A program made the position numbers and the translations under genes. The notes beneath the pieces were generated by a model. It saw nothing but the letters and a program-made list of their open reading frames with translations. It did not search any database and had not been told where the DNA came from. This document shows positions 1 through 12,525 of a stretch of 64,000 bases of DNA, in pieces; the first letter of the stretch is position 1; every line of letters starts with the position of its first letter. This stretch comes from Panorpa germanica (Eukaryota > Arthropoda > Insecta > Mecoptera > Panorpidae), in contig OY783218.1 in the NCBI GenBank assembly GCA_963678705.1, positions 14,704,152-14,768,151 of the forward strand. The letters are read 5' to 3'.

Positions 1-3000
1 GCTAAGTTATTTATTATTAACTTTTATTGGAAATTTTACTAATAAGAATATAAGAAAATTAAATATTTATGGTAGTATTCGTTGCGCTGCAAGTGCATGA
101 AGAATTTCGAAATTCTTTAGAATTCGCGCTTCTCTTTGAGAACACATTTACGTACAAGCAAACTGAAAAGTAGTTTTCATTTACAAGAAGCTTTACCGTT
201 AATTTATATCTTTCAAATAAAAGTAATTTTCTCACATTACGCAAAGTAAGCAAACAATAAACATTTATGTTTTCCTGTCAAGGTATTAAATTTCTAACAC
301 TTTAATACCAATATAACCGTAAAAACTTCCCTTACTTTTTGTACAAGGGTGATTTTTATAGCATATAATTTTATAGAATGCACATTTATATAGTTTTCCA
401 TTAGTCAAGTGCAGAAAACACCCTTAGAGGGTTATTTTTACACGCTTTTATAGATGAGGGTATTTTTACATAGGTATTACATTAGTTTTCAGAGGGTTCG
501 TTCAAAATAATATTCATCCAAGTGTAACGCGAATTAGAATTATATTATTACATTTGTAAATCATCTATTTTTGTCGTTAGAGGCACTGAACAGTAAATAA
601 ATGATATTAGATTTAATTTCCAGGCCTGAAAGAAATAGGAAATATATAAATTATATTATAAGAAATATTGTTTCCCGCCCCTAAATAACCACCACCCCGT
701 TAAAACGGCACGTGTAAGAATAACGCGTAAAGGAAATTTAAGTGAAATTAAAAAAATTGTATTGAATATTTTAAACTAGTGATATGATCTACATACAAAA
801 CAGTTTGTTGTTCTTTAGTTTTAATAAAGATACAAAAGCAGTGGTGGCGCAATTTTAGTTTAGAAGAAAAAGGATCACTAGCCACGGGTGTATTAGATGC
901 TATGATTGTTTGTTGCCTTTATTATATTGCCACTTTAGTCCGTTAATAATATCAATAAAAATGTTGTAACTCGCACGAGAGCTACTACCCATGTCTGTTT
1001 TATCGGCTACAGATGACGAAACCACTGCACCTGTCGAAATACAAATGAAGACAAAGTTGATGCGAACTATAATTGAAGTGAAATAGTGATAGAAACGTCG
1101 CAAAATAGGGCACTTCACTAAATGTTTACTGGGTTTTTAAGTACGATTATAACATCGTATTTTCTATTCACTAATCTCGATTTTTTTCTGTTACTGCAGT
1201 AAATCTCTATACACATTATAATTTTTGTAATGATGTGTAATAAACAGCTAGCCTAGCTCTAGTGTGTAGTTCTATATAACGTATTTTCTACTCTGTACTA
1301 GGATAAATCTGTTTTTATTAATAAAAAGCATTAAATTGGCCAGACCGCAGATGTTTAAATCCACGACATAAAAACAGACAGCACAGCGCAGAGCGGCGTA
1401 GAGAAACGAACAACACCATAAAATATTGAAAATAAAATACGTTATTTTTATAGTTTTTTGCTCCCTGTTCTATCCATATCTCCGTCTCTGTCGCTTTCCA
1501 TTCTGCATGGGTATTAAAGAACTGGTATCACTTTTATACATTTTGAAAAAATAATTTTATACGGGTACACTCAATTAACTAATACTAATTTCAATTACGT
1601 AATAACAACTTTTTTACAACAATGTTATCTTTTTGAAAACTGGATTGATGCTATTGTAATTGTACTGAATTGCATTCGTTGAGTGCTATCCGTACTGATC
1701 GTGGATACGTGACCAGATGCATCACTGATGAAGAAGAAGAAAGAATCTCACAGTCCAGCTCCAGCTAATGTTGAAGAGAATTGAATTCTCTACTAGTCTA
1801 CTACTTTTCCAATTCTTACTTTTTTGACTGCCTTTCTAGAAACCTACGTCGATGTATTCCTTTGTTCCTTTGTATTTTTATTTCGGATCGTAATGAATTT
1901 ATTAAACATAAAAACCCCATGTAATTGTTACCTATATAAGTATGTGTAATGTCGTGTCGCTAGGATTACAACACCACCATCCCTCCCAGAACCACCCCCA
2001 TGAACATAACATTGAAGTAAAACATAGCGGGGAGTCAGAGTGAATTTTTGCACAAGGGGTGAATTCCGCTATACAAGTGTATATATTATATAAAGGGTCA
2101 TTTCTATATATATGTACATACTCGTATATATGGTATAAACAAAAATCCTGTAATTTATTACAACTCATTTATTACATTTTTTTCTTTCACATACACATGG
2201 AGGTAGGTACTAATAATAATTCCCGTCGTACATTGCGATATTGATTGGACACTCACTCCTAGGTGGGTACAGCATCTCTTCTTTGTTTTTGAATACACAT
2301 AGTATTTAGTAATTGTAAATTGAATATGAAATAATCACAAATCTATATGATTTTTAAATAATACCAAGTTTCAAACGATATGTGTCAAAATTTCATGACA
2401 TTTGGACCATTAGTTTCCGAGTTTCACTGATTTATACCAGATAATATACCAGAAACTATTACAGTTTACAATAAGAACACGCCGCTACTGTTACCCCTAC
2501 AATATTCCTATAATTACAAGACATATTTCAAAAACATTGACATTTAATATAGCTAAAAACAAAATGTATATTAATATAAATAGCTTCTTTGTTTCATTTT
2601 AATACATTTTAATTTTCAGATGAGTTGTTTTAAGCATTTAATCTATTTCTGCAAGGTACCGACCGTTACGTCTAATATTGTACAAGTAATAAAGCGTTTA
2701 CGTAGAAATGATGGATACTGCCTTCTTTTACAATAATTTATCATCATTTTGAGTACATCTTGTTTATTTGGAGTTTCTAGTTTACTTTGGAGTCGACTGT
2801 TGACGACTTGAGCCGACAATAAGCGATCGTTAATCAACCATAACCATAACGCCCTCCTTATGTTCTCTCTCTCCCTCTTTGAGCACGAGTCATTAATAAA
2901 ATCATCATAATTATTATTTTGCTAACTTGCTTTTAACTTGTTATAACTTATTATTTGTTTTTACATCATTTTTCATAATATTTTTGTAATTACTAAACTA

Positions 3001-3044
3001 ATTTGGTTTTCGTTGTGTTTATGTATATATATCTATCCGGTATA

Positions 3045-3082
3045 CAGGGGCAGATTTTCATAAAGGCGCGTGCCTCAGGCTT
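3045..3082 (+). mobile_element. Possible solo hAT-like terminal sequence
   Basis: CAGGGGCAGATTTTCATAA followed by a GC-rich GGCGCGTGCCTCAGGC resembles the CAGGGGCGGA-type ends common on hAT elements and their MITEs. No matching inverted end was located nearby, so this is a weak call. Confidence 0.3.
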
Positions 3083-4996
3083 CACAAATTCATACAATTA
3101 CAATGACAAATGATTTGAACTTTGATTAAAATTATCTCGAGTCCGAAACGGTCAATCAACTTTTAATTTTCAGGATATTTAGACAAGTACAAAAATTTTT
3201 AACATTCAAAGGATGAAACTTATAGCACGACAACGCTCTTAAATATGTTGCTGTTATTAAATACGCTCTACTGTATCTGACAAAAGTTAAAAATGAAGCG
3301 CTGCTTGCTGCTTTACTTAATAATATAAGCAAACCAATATTTTTCTTCTTGTACTACAATTTAAACCGTCCGCATCATTAATAAAGATTATGCAGTCACC
3401 ATTGAACAATACGCAAATATTTACTGTACCTCTTTTTAGCTACCTATTTACAATAATGATTTATTTTTTGAATATATCTAAGGTACGCTTAGAATAGGGC
3501 AAATGCTATGGGTGTTGAAATCGTTATTAATGATGCTAGCTGCCATTGATTGCTTAATGTTTTATTATTTTTTAAAAAAAAAAAGGTTAATAACTTGTGA
3601 AAATATAATAATACCAAGCAAGGATCTTTAAATATTAAATAACACAATACGAATTTCTTTTTTAGAATTTAATTTTGATTTACTTTTTAAGGAGGTTCGT
3701 TGTAAACTTTAACCATACCCCTTTTCAACAATCGTCTAATATGTTGTACGTATTTAACTATCTTATGTTAAGCAAAAGTGTTAAACACGACAAATAAAGA
3801 CAACACTATATGAACACATTAAACAAACAGGGACAAAGGTAACAATTTAGTATTAAACAGTATCTATATTTTATCAATTTGTTAATATGGTATTGTCTTT
3901 CTACAACAGGCAAAATTGTCCTAAATGAGAGAATAAACCTCGACCAATTTACAATCTCCCTCTAATATTTTTCGTTGTACCAAATATAATTAAAATACAG
4001 TAAGAGAATCGTCAACTAACGCGGCAAAACCACCGTATGTAATTTTTCAGTTATCAAGAACTTATGGAGCTAATATTTTTATACATGTAAAAACACAAAA
4101 GAAAAACTGAATCAATATTATTTTAAAAAACTTCTTACAAGTTTGAAATTAAAAACTTTCAACACTGCATATAAACAATAGTCAACTTTCCAGACCCCAT
4201 GTTTTTTTTTTAAGTTTTTTAAATGTGGTGAAATACTTATATTTGACAATGTATATTAAAAACGTTTAAAAAAAACTTTTTAAAAATTACATAACATGAC
4301 TTGAAATTAAAAATAGAAACTATATTTTTATACAGAAAAAGTTTATCTTTGTTGAAGCATGTATTGAAAAACATGTATGCAAGAAAAGCATATTAAAAAA
4401 GTTTGTTTGGAAAATATTCTATTACTCTGTGGTATCATTTCTGATGAAACCACATCCTGTTTGGTTCACAATGATATGTGCATGCATATAAGTTAAAAAG
4501 TTTAAAATTTACAAAATGAAAATATTTTTTACCCTTTTTACTCCGTCATTACCGCAATATCAAAAACAAATTAATAAAGATCAAATATAGCTAACGCAAT
4601 CAAAATATATTTAATGAAAATTGAAAGAAAAAAAAACAGTAAAACAAATATTAGTAATTCCATACAGAAGTTGCACTCTGTACTAATTTAATCCAAACAC
4701 ACGCTGTTAGACACGTAAATATATACAGGGGTAGAAAATACAAAAATAAGAATTAGGGATGTTTTATTCTTCAACCCTAACTCTCCCACTCGTAAGTCGT
4801 CACTGTAATAATCAAATTAATCCGGATGCCATCTGTTATTTGTTTGCTAAAATATTTGTATTATTAACGTGATCCTTTAACCACCCTTAAATATAATCTC
4901 CATTACGAGAGACAAACCAAAGTTAATTCCTAATCAAAATCAGTCAGCTGAAACGAAAACATGCATTTATAATTATAATATTGCTGAATTATTGAT

Positions 4997-5014
4997 CACA
5001 CACACACACACACA
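4997..5014. repeat. CA dinucleotide microsatellite
   Basis: Nine consecutive CA units. A short open frame starting just before it is most likely a chance product. Confidence 0.85.
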
Positions 5015-5377
5015 AGTAAAGGCACCCCTGCTCTATGGTAAACTATGTGGTATTAACTTGGAAACTATTCATAAAGTAATAGTTGTAGACAGTTCTAAGA
5101 CACTAGTAACAGTATTCCCCCATAAGACAATTAGAAATTATGAAATTCCGCTCTACACCAAACGTAAAAACGACAGAGCTGAACAAATGATTTTATTTAT
5201 ATAATCATAATTAAAAAGCCTGTGAGACAGTAATGACCACAACACCATAAATACATCCAACATTCATGTGTTCATATCATAAGTTTTCATTTCGAAGTAA
5301 CGCTCTATATATACCGTAATAGATATATGCTACAATATTGCATACACCATCATTTAGAATGCCACGTAGCCTTAAAA

Positions 5378-5728
5378 TCAATATGACATAATCCAGCTGA
5401 TTGGAGCCAAATCTCCTCGATTATTTCTGCGACAATTCGTGCATATAAAGTGGGGAACAGGTCGCTTAAATATTTTTCCATCACACGCAGAACCGAACCA
5501 TCTAAAATAGTCAGATTGCTCTCTGATGAAATGCGTCTTCAAAAATATTCTTCTTAATATATCTTCAAAAAAACTTCTAAAAACAATGCATTTTTTAACA
5601 AGTTCAAGAAGCACATACTGAGACCGATAATCCTTTGAGATCCTCCGGTATTCCCTGTTGCTTATACTCCAATATTTCTCGGAGTCAACTGTTACATCAG
5701 ATGCTTTCATCACTTTAATCAGTACCAA
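5378..5728 (-). CDS. Unrecognised 116-codon open frame (doubtful)
   Basis: This is a longer open frame than chance usually gives in this composition. The predicted product is basic and mixed. Its C-terminal part has a CxxC-like CTNC and aromatic residues. I do not recognise a family and see no flanking splice sites that would join it to another exon. It could be a decayed transposon fragment or a chance frame. It lies on the same strand as the receptor but well beyond its 3' end. Confidence 0.15.
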   Translation of the reverse strand: MVLIKVMKASDVTVDSEKYWSISNREYRRISKDYRSQYVLLELVKKCIVFRSFFEDILRRIFLKTHFIREQSDYFRWFGSACDGKIFKRPVPHFICTNCRRNNRGDLAPISWIMSY

Positions 5729-5954
5729 GTGGTATCATCCAATAATGATGCATCTATAATATCGCTAATGCCATAATGTATCTTGTGTATCGATTTAGTT
5801 AACATTTTAGCATATAAGTCTCTTGAGAAATCACGCATAAACCTATATCTATCTCAGCCACCCTTCGAACAGATGATACCCTCAAAGGGGTAGGGGTTGG
5901 TGACTGTTGTATACGAATACAACCCTAGACGACGCCTAGTAAAGCAAGAAGCAC

Positions 5955-5982
5955 TGCCTCTGCCTCTGCCTCTGCCTTTGCC
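5955..5982. repeat. TGCCTC hexamer microsatellite
   Basis: Four tandem TGCCTC/TGCCTT units, followed by a GC-richer stretch. No function is suggested by the sequence. Confidence 0.75.
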
Positions 5983-6150
5983 ACTCGACGCCCTGCTTAA
6001 TGCATGTCATATGTCACTTGATACTCCACGATAAATCGAATTGATTAAAATGATTTGCTTTTTATAAGTAATTTTGTAAATGTACACTTTATTTAAGGTA
6101 CATTAGGTACACTTTGAAATTTGCTTTTAGTGGAATTGTATTATCTAAAG

Positions 6151-9100
6151 AAGAATTTCCATTCCATGTAGAAAAATCAGAGAAGAACACAAATATCAAT
6201 CATGTGCAATGTACTTATTCTTCTAAATAATTGGAAATACTTTAAACCAACTACTTTAATCCAATATTACAATTTTGTTTATGAGTCTTTTTTAAAAAGT
6301 CTTCTATCAACAATCATAAGAAATCAAAAATATTAACGGGATTAAAAAGCTTTGAAGCTGCTGCATCCTTATGTACAATATAAATAATAAAACTGTTCTA
6401 AATATTGGTAAAGTTGGCTGTCAATACATCAAATATCTAATTATTCTGTTCTACTAAATACCAATATTATTAAATATATTAATAATTAAATTAGTCAGCT
6501 CTTTAATCGATATTGGGATCAATCCTATCCTATTACCCTATTCTCTTTTATGAATAAGATAGAGTAAAAGAGATGCATAAAAGTGCTAGTCAACCCTAAG
6601 TTATTACAGTCTGATTGAATGATACACCTAGATACAGTATTGTTACTCATAATAAATCAATTCAATATTCTAAATATTTAAAATAAATCTCAATTTGAAG
6701 TCATCTATTATAGAGAAGTAGTTAAACACTTGAGAAATAAACGCGTTCGCTTACACATATCTTTTCACTCGGCGCGCTCGTTTACTATTCCACTGCATCT
6801 ACAGTGGATCAGTATCGCATATTGACCAAAAACTCTCGGATAAAATAAGTTTCACGCTAAACATTTAAAAAAAATAACTTTTAAAGAATGATAAAGAATC
6901 AGAAACCTCCCATACTTTCAAAAAGAGCGTAAAACCCACGCAAATCCCAATGATACTACATGTTAGCATGTGTGTAGGGGGTAGCTAGTGAATAAATATT
7001 GCGTAAATACTACAATTCTATTTAAAGGGCGTAAACATTTCGTACAAATTAAAAATCTAAATCTCCTAAATGCTGTGTATTATTTGCACGACAATTACAA
7101 AAGAAAATCGGCCCCGGATCTTGGAGAAATGGTGTTTCAACTGAGGCACATACCTGGAGCAGCAACTTATTAAATAAATTAAACAGAAAATGAAATAGTG
7201 AAAAAATTAATTAATGAATCAATTTTTCAATATAATAAATGTAACTAAACTAAAATTAATGGCTGTAATTATTAAAAAGAGCGACTATTTAATATCTGTG
7301 CCAGCCTCAGAATGCACAAGATCCGGGGCTAAACAGAATTAAATTTAATTTTCAAATTTTGAAGCCATCAGCTAATGTTTTTGCATTAATTTACTGACAC
7401 CAACATATCTTTTAATTTGAAAACAAACATTTCAAATAAAAAGAGTTGAGAATATATTATTTTTGATATACAATAAGCTGTACCTATGGTATATGCAATG
7501 TAGTATTAATATTATTCTACTGTTTGTAGTACATAATTAAATTTATTCCGGTGTTAATTACTCATTATGTGATTATTTTATAATTAAAACTACTTATTCT
7601 GCAATATACACAAAGTACAAGAAGAACTGACGCCAAAAACATCACAATATATTGCAATTTATACAGATAAGAGCAACTACTCTCTTACATTGTCTTTATA
7701 TTTAATGAATAACTGAAGACTACAATATACTACATAAATGTAGAAGCACATGCAGAATAATTTTAATTCACTTACCGAGGAGAAACTCTACTAGTGATCT
7801 CTGCATCTTCAGGATTCAAAATATGATGTATGCAGTTCACTACACAAAAGATATTATACACACTACAGTTAAAATATTTTAAACACACATTCACTTTTAA
7901 TTTTAATGCACGTAAAAACCTACTCTAACTGAACTACTTATAAATTATCATAGCAAATGGATTTATTATTAAAACAAAAATGGATATGTAATGTAAAAGA
8001 AAAGTAATATCATGCTTTGAATAATATGATTGAATTGGTATACGATTTATGTTTTTCGTCATCTAAAAAATCTAATCTACAGGAAATAATATACAGGATA
8101 TATTTTTAACTTTACTAGGTGAAGGATTAATGTAAATTACAAGAGATAGATAGATTATTATATGAAGGAACTCCTTTGCATCTTAGCTCTTACTTCAGAA
8201 GGAAGTTGTATAAATGTATTAATTGCAACTAAAACAGATTGACAAGTAAATTCTGGAATTAATAGTTAGAAACAGACATGGTAGTTCCAAAAATGTGATC
8301 CTTTAAGAGGAAGAATTGGTTTTTGTAATATAAGCAATATATTCAAATGCAACCTGTACCGGGATTAGCTCAGAAACCAACAAGAAAGGTGAATTTCTCT
8401 GATGGATAGATTCCAAAAAGAATAATGAAACAAAATAATTATTGAAACGATTTAACAACCACATAAAGCTATTGTTAAACATGTATAAACATGTTATATC
8501 ATGTTTATAAGAGAAAGAATATGATGCAACAGGTATGTGTGCCACTCGTGTAGCTCTACTACAGAAACTAATAAATATAAAGAAGATTTCTAGAAATGGG
8601 TTGTCTACAAACTAATGATTGAAAGAAATAATAATAATATAAATAATAAAACAGCACCTTTTATATATTAATTTCACTACGTTTTCAATCGTTTTAATGT
8701 GTAATAGACGCCACTGTTCTAACCTAAAAGCTATGTGAATTTTACCTTATAGTAATTATTCTTTCATTGAATTGTTTTCATTAGTTTCTATTCAAGTACA
8801 CTTAACTTAACTTCTGTTCAACTACACTTAATATATTTCACATAATATAAATAATATTTAAACTAACAAAATATATAATTAGGGAAACTTCGTTATTCAT
8901 AACTAACCACGCAAAAAAGTGATCTTGCAAAAAGTGTTGCATGCGCACATGGAGTTCATGGCGCCTACCAACTTCCTGTATAGGCATTTTATTTTCAATG
9001 CTGGTAATATAGAATGTACAGTTCCGCCGCGATTCACACTAATGGTGCCACGTATACTTTATCCAGTGTTAATTAATATTTTAATAATAATTTAATAATG

Positions 9101-9321
9101 TTTAAAGTGCGTTTATTAATATTTCATAGTTGTTCGGTAGTGCATCTTTAATTAATAACATAATATTTGTGCAACAATAGAATCGATAAGCACGGATTCC
9201 TACTTTCTTCAATTGTAAGCAGTGCTTGGTCCATGGAAAATTTAAGGTTTGAACTTTAAATAATATATAAAAATATAAATAATAATGTTAATAACATTAC
9301 TATAATTAAATTCATACTTCC
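6151..9321. repeat. Tandem duplication, unit 1 (~3.17 kb)
   Basis: The unit starts at AAGAATTTCC and ends at CATACTTCC. It is repeated directly next door at 9331-12525 with the same order throughout. The offset is 3180 at the start, 3215 in the middle and 3204 near the end, so small indels separate the copies. Two long blocks are base-for-base identical to unit 2: 6672-7008 and 8701-9220. The rest carries many substitutions and indels. I recognise no transposase, reverse transcriptase or conserved gene in the unit. The open frame at 8303-8545 exists in both copies but differs mainly at amino-acid-changing sites. The unit also holds a 13-base inverted repeat (7111-7123 with 7317-7329) and an exon-like segment at 7776-7839. 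Confidence 0.93.
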
Positions 9322-9330
9322 TTCCTTCAT

Positions 9331-12300
9331 AAGAATTTCAATTCCATGTAGAAAAATCAGAGAAGAACACAAATATCAATCATGTGCAATGTACTTATTC
9401 TTCTAAATAATTGGAAATACTTTAAACCAACTACTTTAATCCAATAGTACAATTTTGTTTATGCGTTTTTCTAAAACCTTTGCTTAGTTCAAAATCTTAG
9501 TGAAAATATCGAAGAGAAGATTTAAAACGGCTGAATCCATAAATAATGCACAATATAAAATAATCTTTAAAAGGAAGGTTCTACCACGAAACTTTTTTAA
9601 AAAAGTCTTATATACTTATATTAAAGTTGTCTCTCAGAACTACTAATCTAATTATTAATATCTAATTATTCTCTTCTAATAAATACCAATAATATAAAAG
9701 ATACTAATAAATAAATTAGTCAGTTCTTGAATCGTTATTGGGATCAATCCTATCCTATTACCCTATTCTCTTTTATGAACAAGATAGAGTAAAAGATATG
9801 CATAAAAGTGCTAGTCAAATATAAGTTATTAAAGCCTGATTGAATGATACAGTATTGTTACTCATAATAAATCAATTCAAAATTCAAAATATTTAAAATA
9901 AATCTCAATTTGAAGTCATCTATTATAGAGAAGTAGTTAAACACTTGAGAAATAAACGCGTTCGCTTACACATATCTTTTCACTCGGCGCGCTCGTTTAC
10001 TATTCCACTGCATCTACAGTGGATCAGTATCGCATATTGACCAAAAACTCTCGGATAAAATAAGTTTCACGCTAAACATTTAAAAAAAATAACTTTTAAA
10101 GAATGATAAAGAATCAGAAACCTCCCATACTTTCAAAAAGAGCGTAAAACCCACGCAAATCCCAATGATACTACATGTTAGCATGTGTGTAGGGGGTAGC
10201 TAGTGAATAAATATTGCGTAAATGCTACAATTCTATTTAAAGAGCGTAAACATTTCGTATAAATTAAAAATCTAAATCTCTTAAATGCTGTGTATTATTT
10301 GCACGACAATTACAAAAGAAAATCGGCCCCGGACCTTGGAGAAAGAATGTTTAATTTGAGGCTGATGCCTGGAGCAGCAACTTATTAAATAAATTAAAAA
10401 GAAAATGAAATAGTGAAAATCTTAATTAATGAATCAATTATTGCATATAATAAATGTACTAAACTAAAATTAATGGCTGTAATTATTAAAAAGAGCGACG
10501 GTTTAATATCTGTGCCAGCCTCAGAATACACCAGATCCGGGACTAAACATAATTAAATTAAATTGTCAAATTTTGAAGCCATCAGCTAATGTTTTTACAG
10601 TAATTTACTAACACCAACATATCTTTTAATTTGAAAACAAACATTTCAAATAAAAAGAGTTGAGAATATATTATTTTTGATAAATAATATGCTGTATAAT
10701 AATGCAATGTAGCAGTATTATTATTCTACTGTTAGTAGATATGAATAAATTTATACCGGTTTTAATCACTCATTATATGATTCATTAATAAATATAGCTA
10801 CTTATTCTGCAATATACACAAAGTACAAGAAGAACTGACGCCCAAAGCATCACAATATATTGCAATTTATACAGATAAGAGCAACTACTCTCATACATTG
10901 TCTTTATATTTTATGAATAACTGAAGACTACAATATACTATATAAATAGAAGCACATGCAGAATAATTTTAATTCACTTACCGATTAGAAACTCTGCAGG
11001 TGATCTTTGCATCTTCAGAATTCAAAATATGATGTATGCAGTCACTACACAAAAGATATTATACACACTACAGTTAAAGATATTTTAAACACAATTAGTT
11101 GCACATTCACTTTTAATTAAACCTACTCTAACTAAACTACTTATAAATTATCATAGCAAATAGATTTATTATTAAAACAAAAATGGATATGTAATGTAAA
11201 AGAAAAGTAATATCATGCTTTGAATAATATAATTGAATTGGTATATGATTTATGTTTTTCGTCATTTAAAAAATCTAATCTACAGGAAATAATATACAGG
11301 ATATATTTTTAACTTTACTAGGTGAAGGATTAATGTAAATTACAAGATATAGATAGATTATCATATGAAGGAACTCTTTTGCATCCTAACTCTTACTTCT
11401 AAAGGAAGTTGTATAAATGTATTAATTGCAACTAAAGCAGATTAACAAGTAAATTCTGGAATTAATAGTTAGAAACAGACATGGTAGTTCCAAAAATGTG
11501 ATCCTTTAAGAGGAAGAATTGGTTTTTATAATATAAGCAATATATTCAAATGCAACCTGTACCAGGATTAGCTCAGAAACTAACAAGAAAGGTGAATTTC
11601 TCTGATGGATAGATTTCAAAGGGAATAATGAAACAAAATAATTATTGAAACGATTTATCAACCGAATAAAGCTATTGTTAAACATGTATAGACATGTTAC
11701 ATCATGTTTATAAGAGAAAGAATATGATTGCAACAGTTATGTGTGCTACTAGTGTAGCTCTACTACAGAAACTAATAAATATAAAGAAGATTTCTAGAAA
11801 TGGGTTGTGTACAAACTAATGATTGAAAGAAATAATAATAATATAAATAATAAAACAGCACCTTTTTTATATTAATTTCACTACGTTTTCAATCGTTTTA
11901 ATGCGTAATAGACGCCACTGTTCTAACCTAAAAGCTATGTGAATTTTACCTTATAGTAATTATTCTTTCATTGAATTGTTTTCATTAGTTTCTATTCAAG
12001 TACACTTAACTTAACTTCTGTTCAACTACACTTAATATATTTCACATAATATAAATAATATTTAAACTAACAAAATATATAATTAGGGAAACTTCGTTAT
12101 TCATAACTAACCACGCAAAAAAGTGATCTTGCAAAAAGTGTTGCATGCGCACATGGAGTTCATGGCGCCTACCAACTTCCTGTATAGGCATTTTATTTTC
12201 AATGCTGGTAATATAGAATGTACAGTTCCGCCGCGATTCACACTAATGGTGCCACGTATACTTTATCCAGTGTTAATTAATATTTTAATAATAATTTAAT

Positions 12301-12525
12301 AATGTTTAAAGTGCGTTTATTAATATTTCATAGTTGTTCGGTAGTGCATCTTTAATTAATAACATAATATTTGTGCAACAATAGAATCGATAAGCACGGA
12401 TTCCTACTTTCTTCAATTGTAAGCTGTGCTTGGTCCATGGAAAATTTAAGGTTTGAACTTTAAATAATATATAAATATATAAATAATAATGTTAATAACA
12501 TTACTATAATTAAATCCATACTTCC
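9331..12525. repeat. Tandem duplication, unit 2 (~3.19 kb)
   Basis: Direct second copy of the adjacent unit, separated from it by only about 9 bases. The perfectly identical blocks lie at 9887-10223 and 11905-12424. The region at about 9460-9740 is strongly rearranged relative to unit 1. The middle (10224-11904) has scattered substitutions, including one that turns CAA into a TAA stop in the short frame open in unit 1 at 6988-7173. No gene is recognised. Confidence 0.93.

Larger units (their letters stand above)
1..5377. other. Non-coding stretch, no gene recognised
   Basis: AT-rich DNA with only short, unrelated open frames on both strands and no recognisable domain. It contains a CA microsatellite at 4997-5014 and a possible transposon end near 3045. 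It lies beyond the 3' end of the receptor gene and beyond the tandem duplication. Confidence 0.6.

Noticed and set aside
6988-7173. 61-codon plus-strand frame in duplicated unit 1
   Set aside because: The equivalent position in unit 2 has CAA changed to a TAA stop, and the sequence shows no domain.
8303-8545. 80-codon minus-strand frame, with a 75-codon homologue at 11506-11733
   Set aside because: Both copies are open, but by eye at least eight residues differ over about 72 and most base differences change the amino acid, so there is no sign of protein-level constraint.
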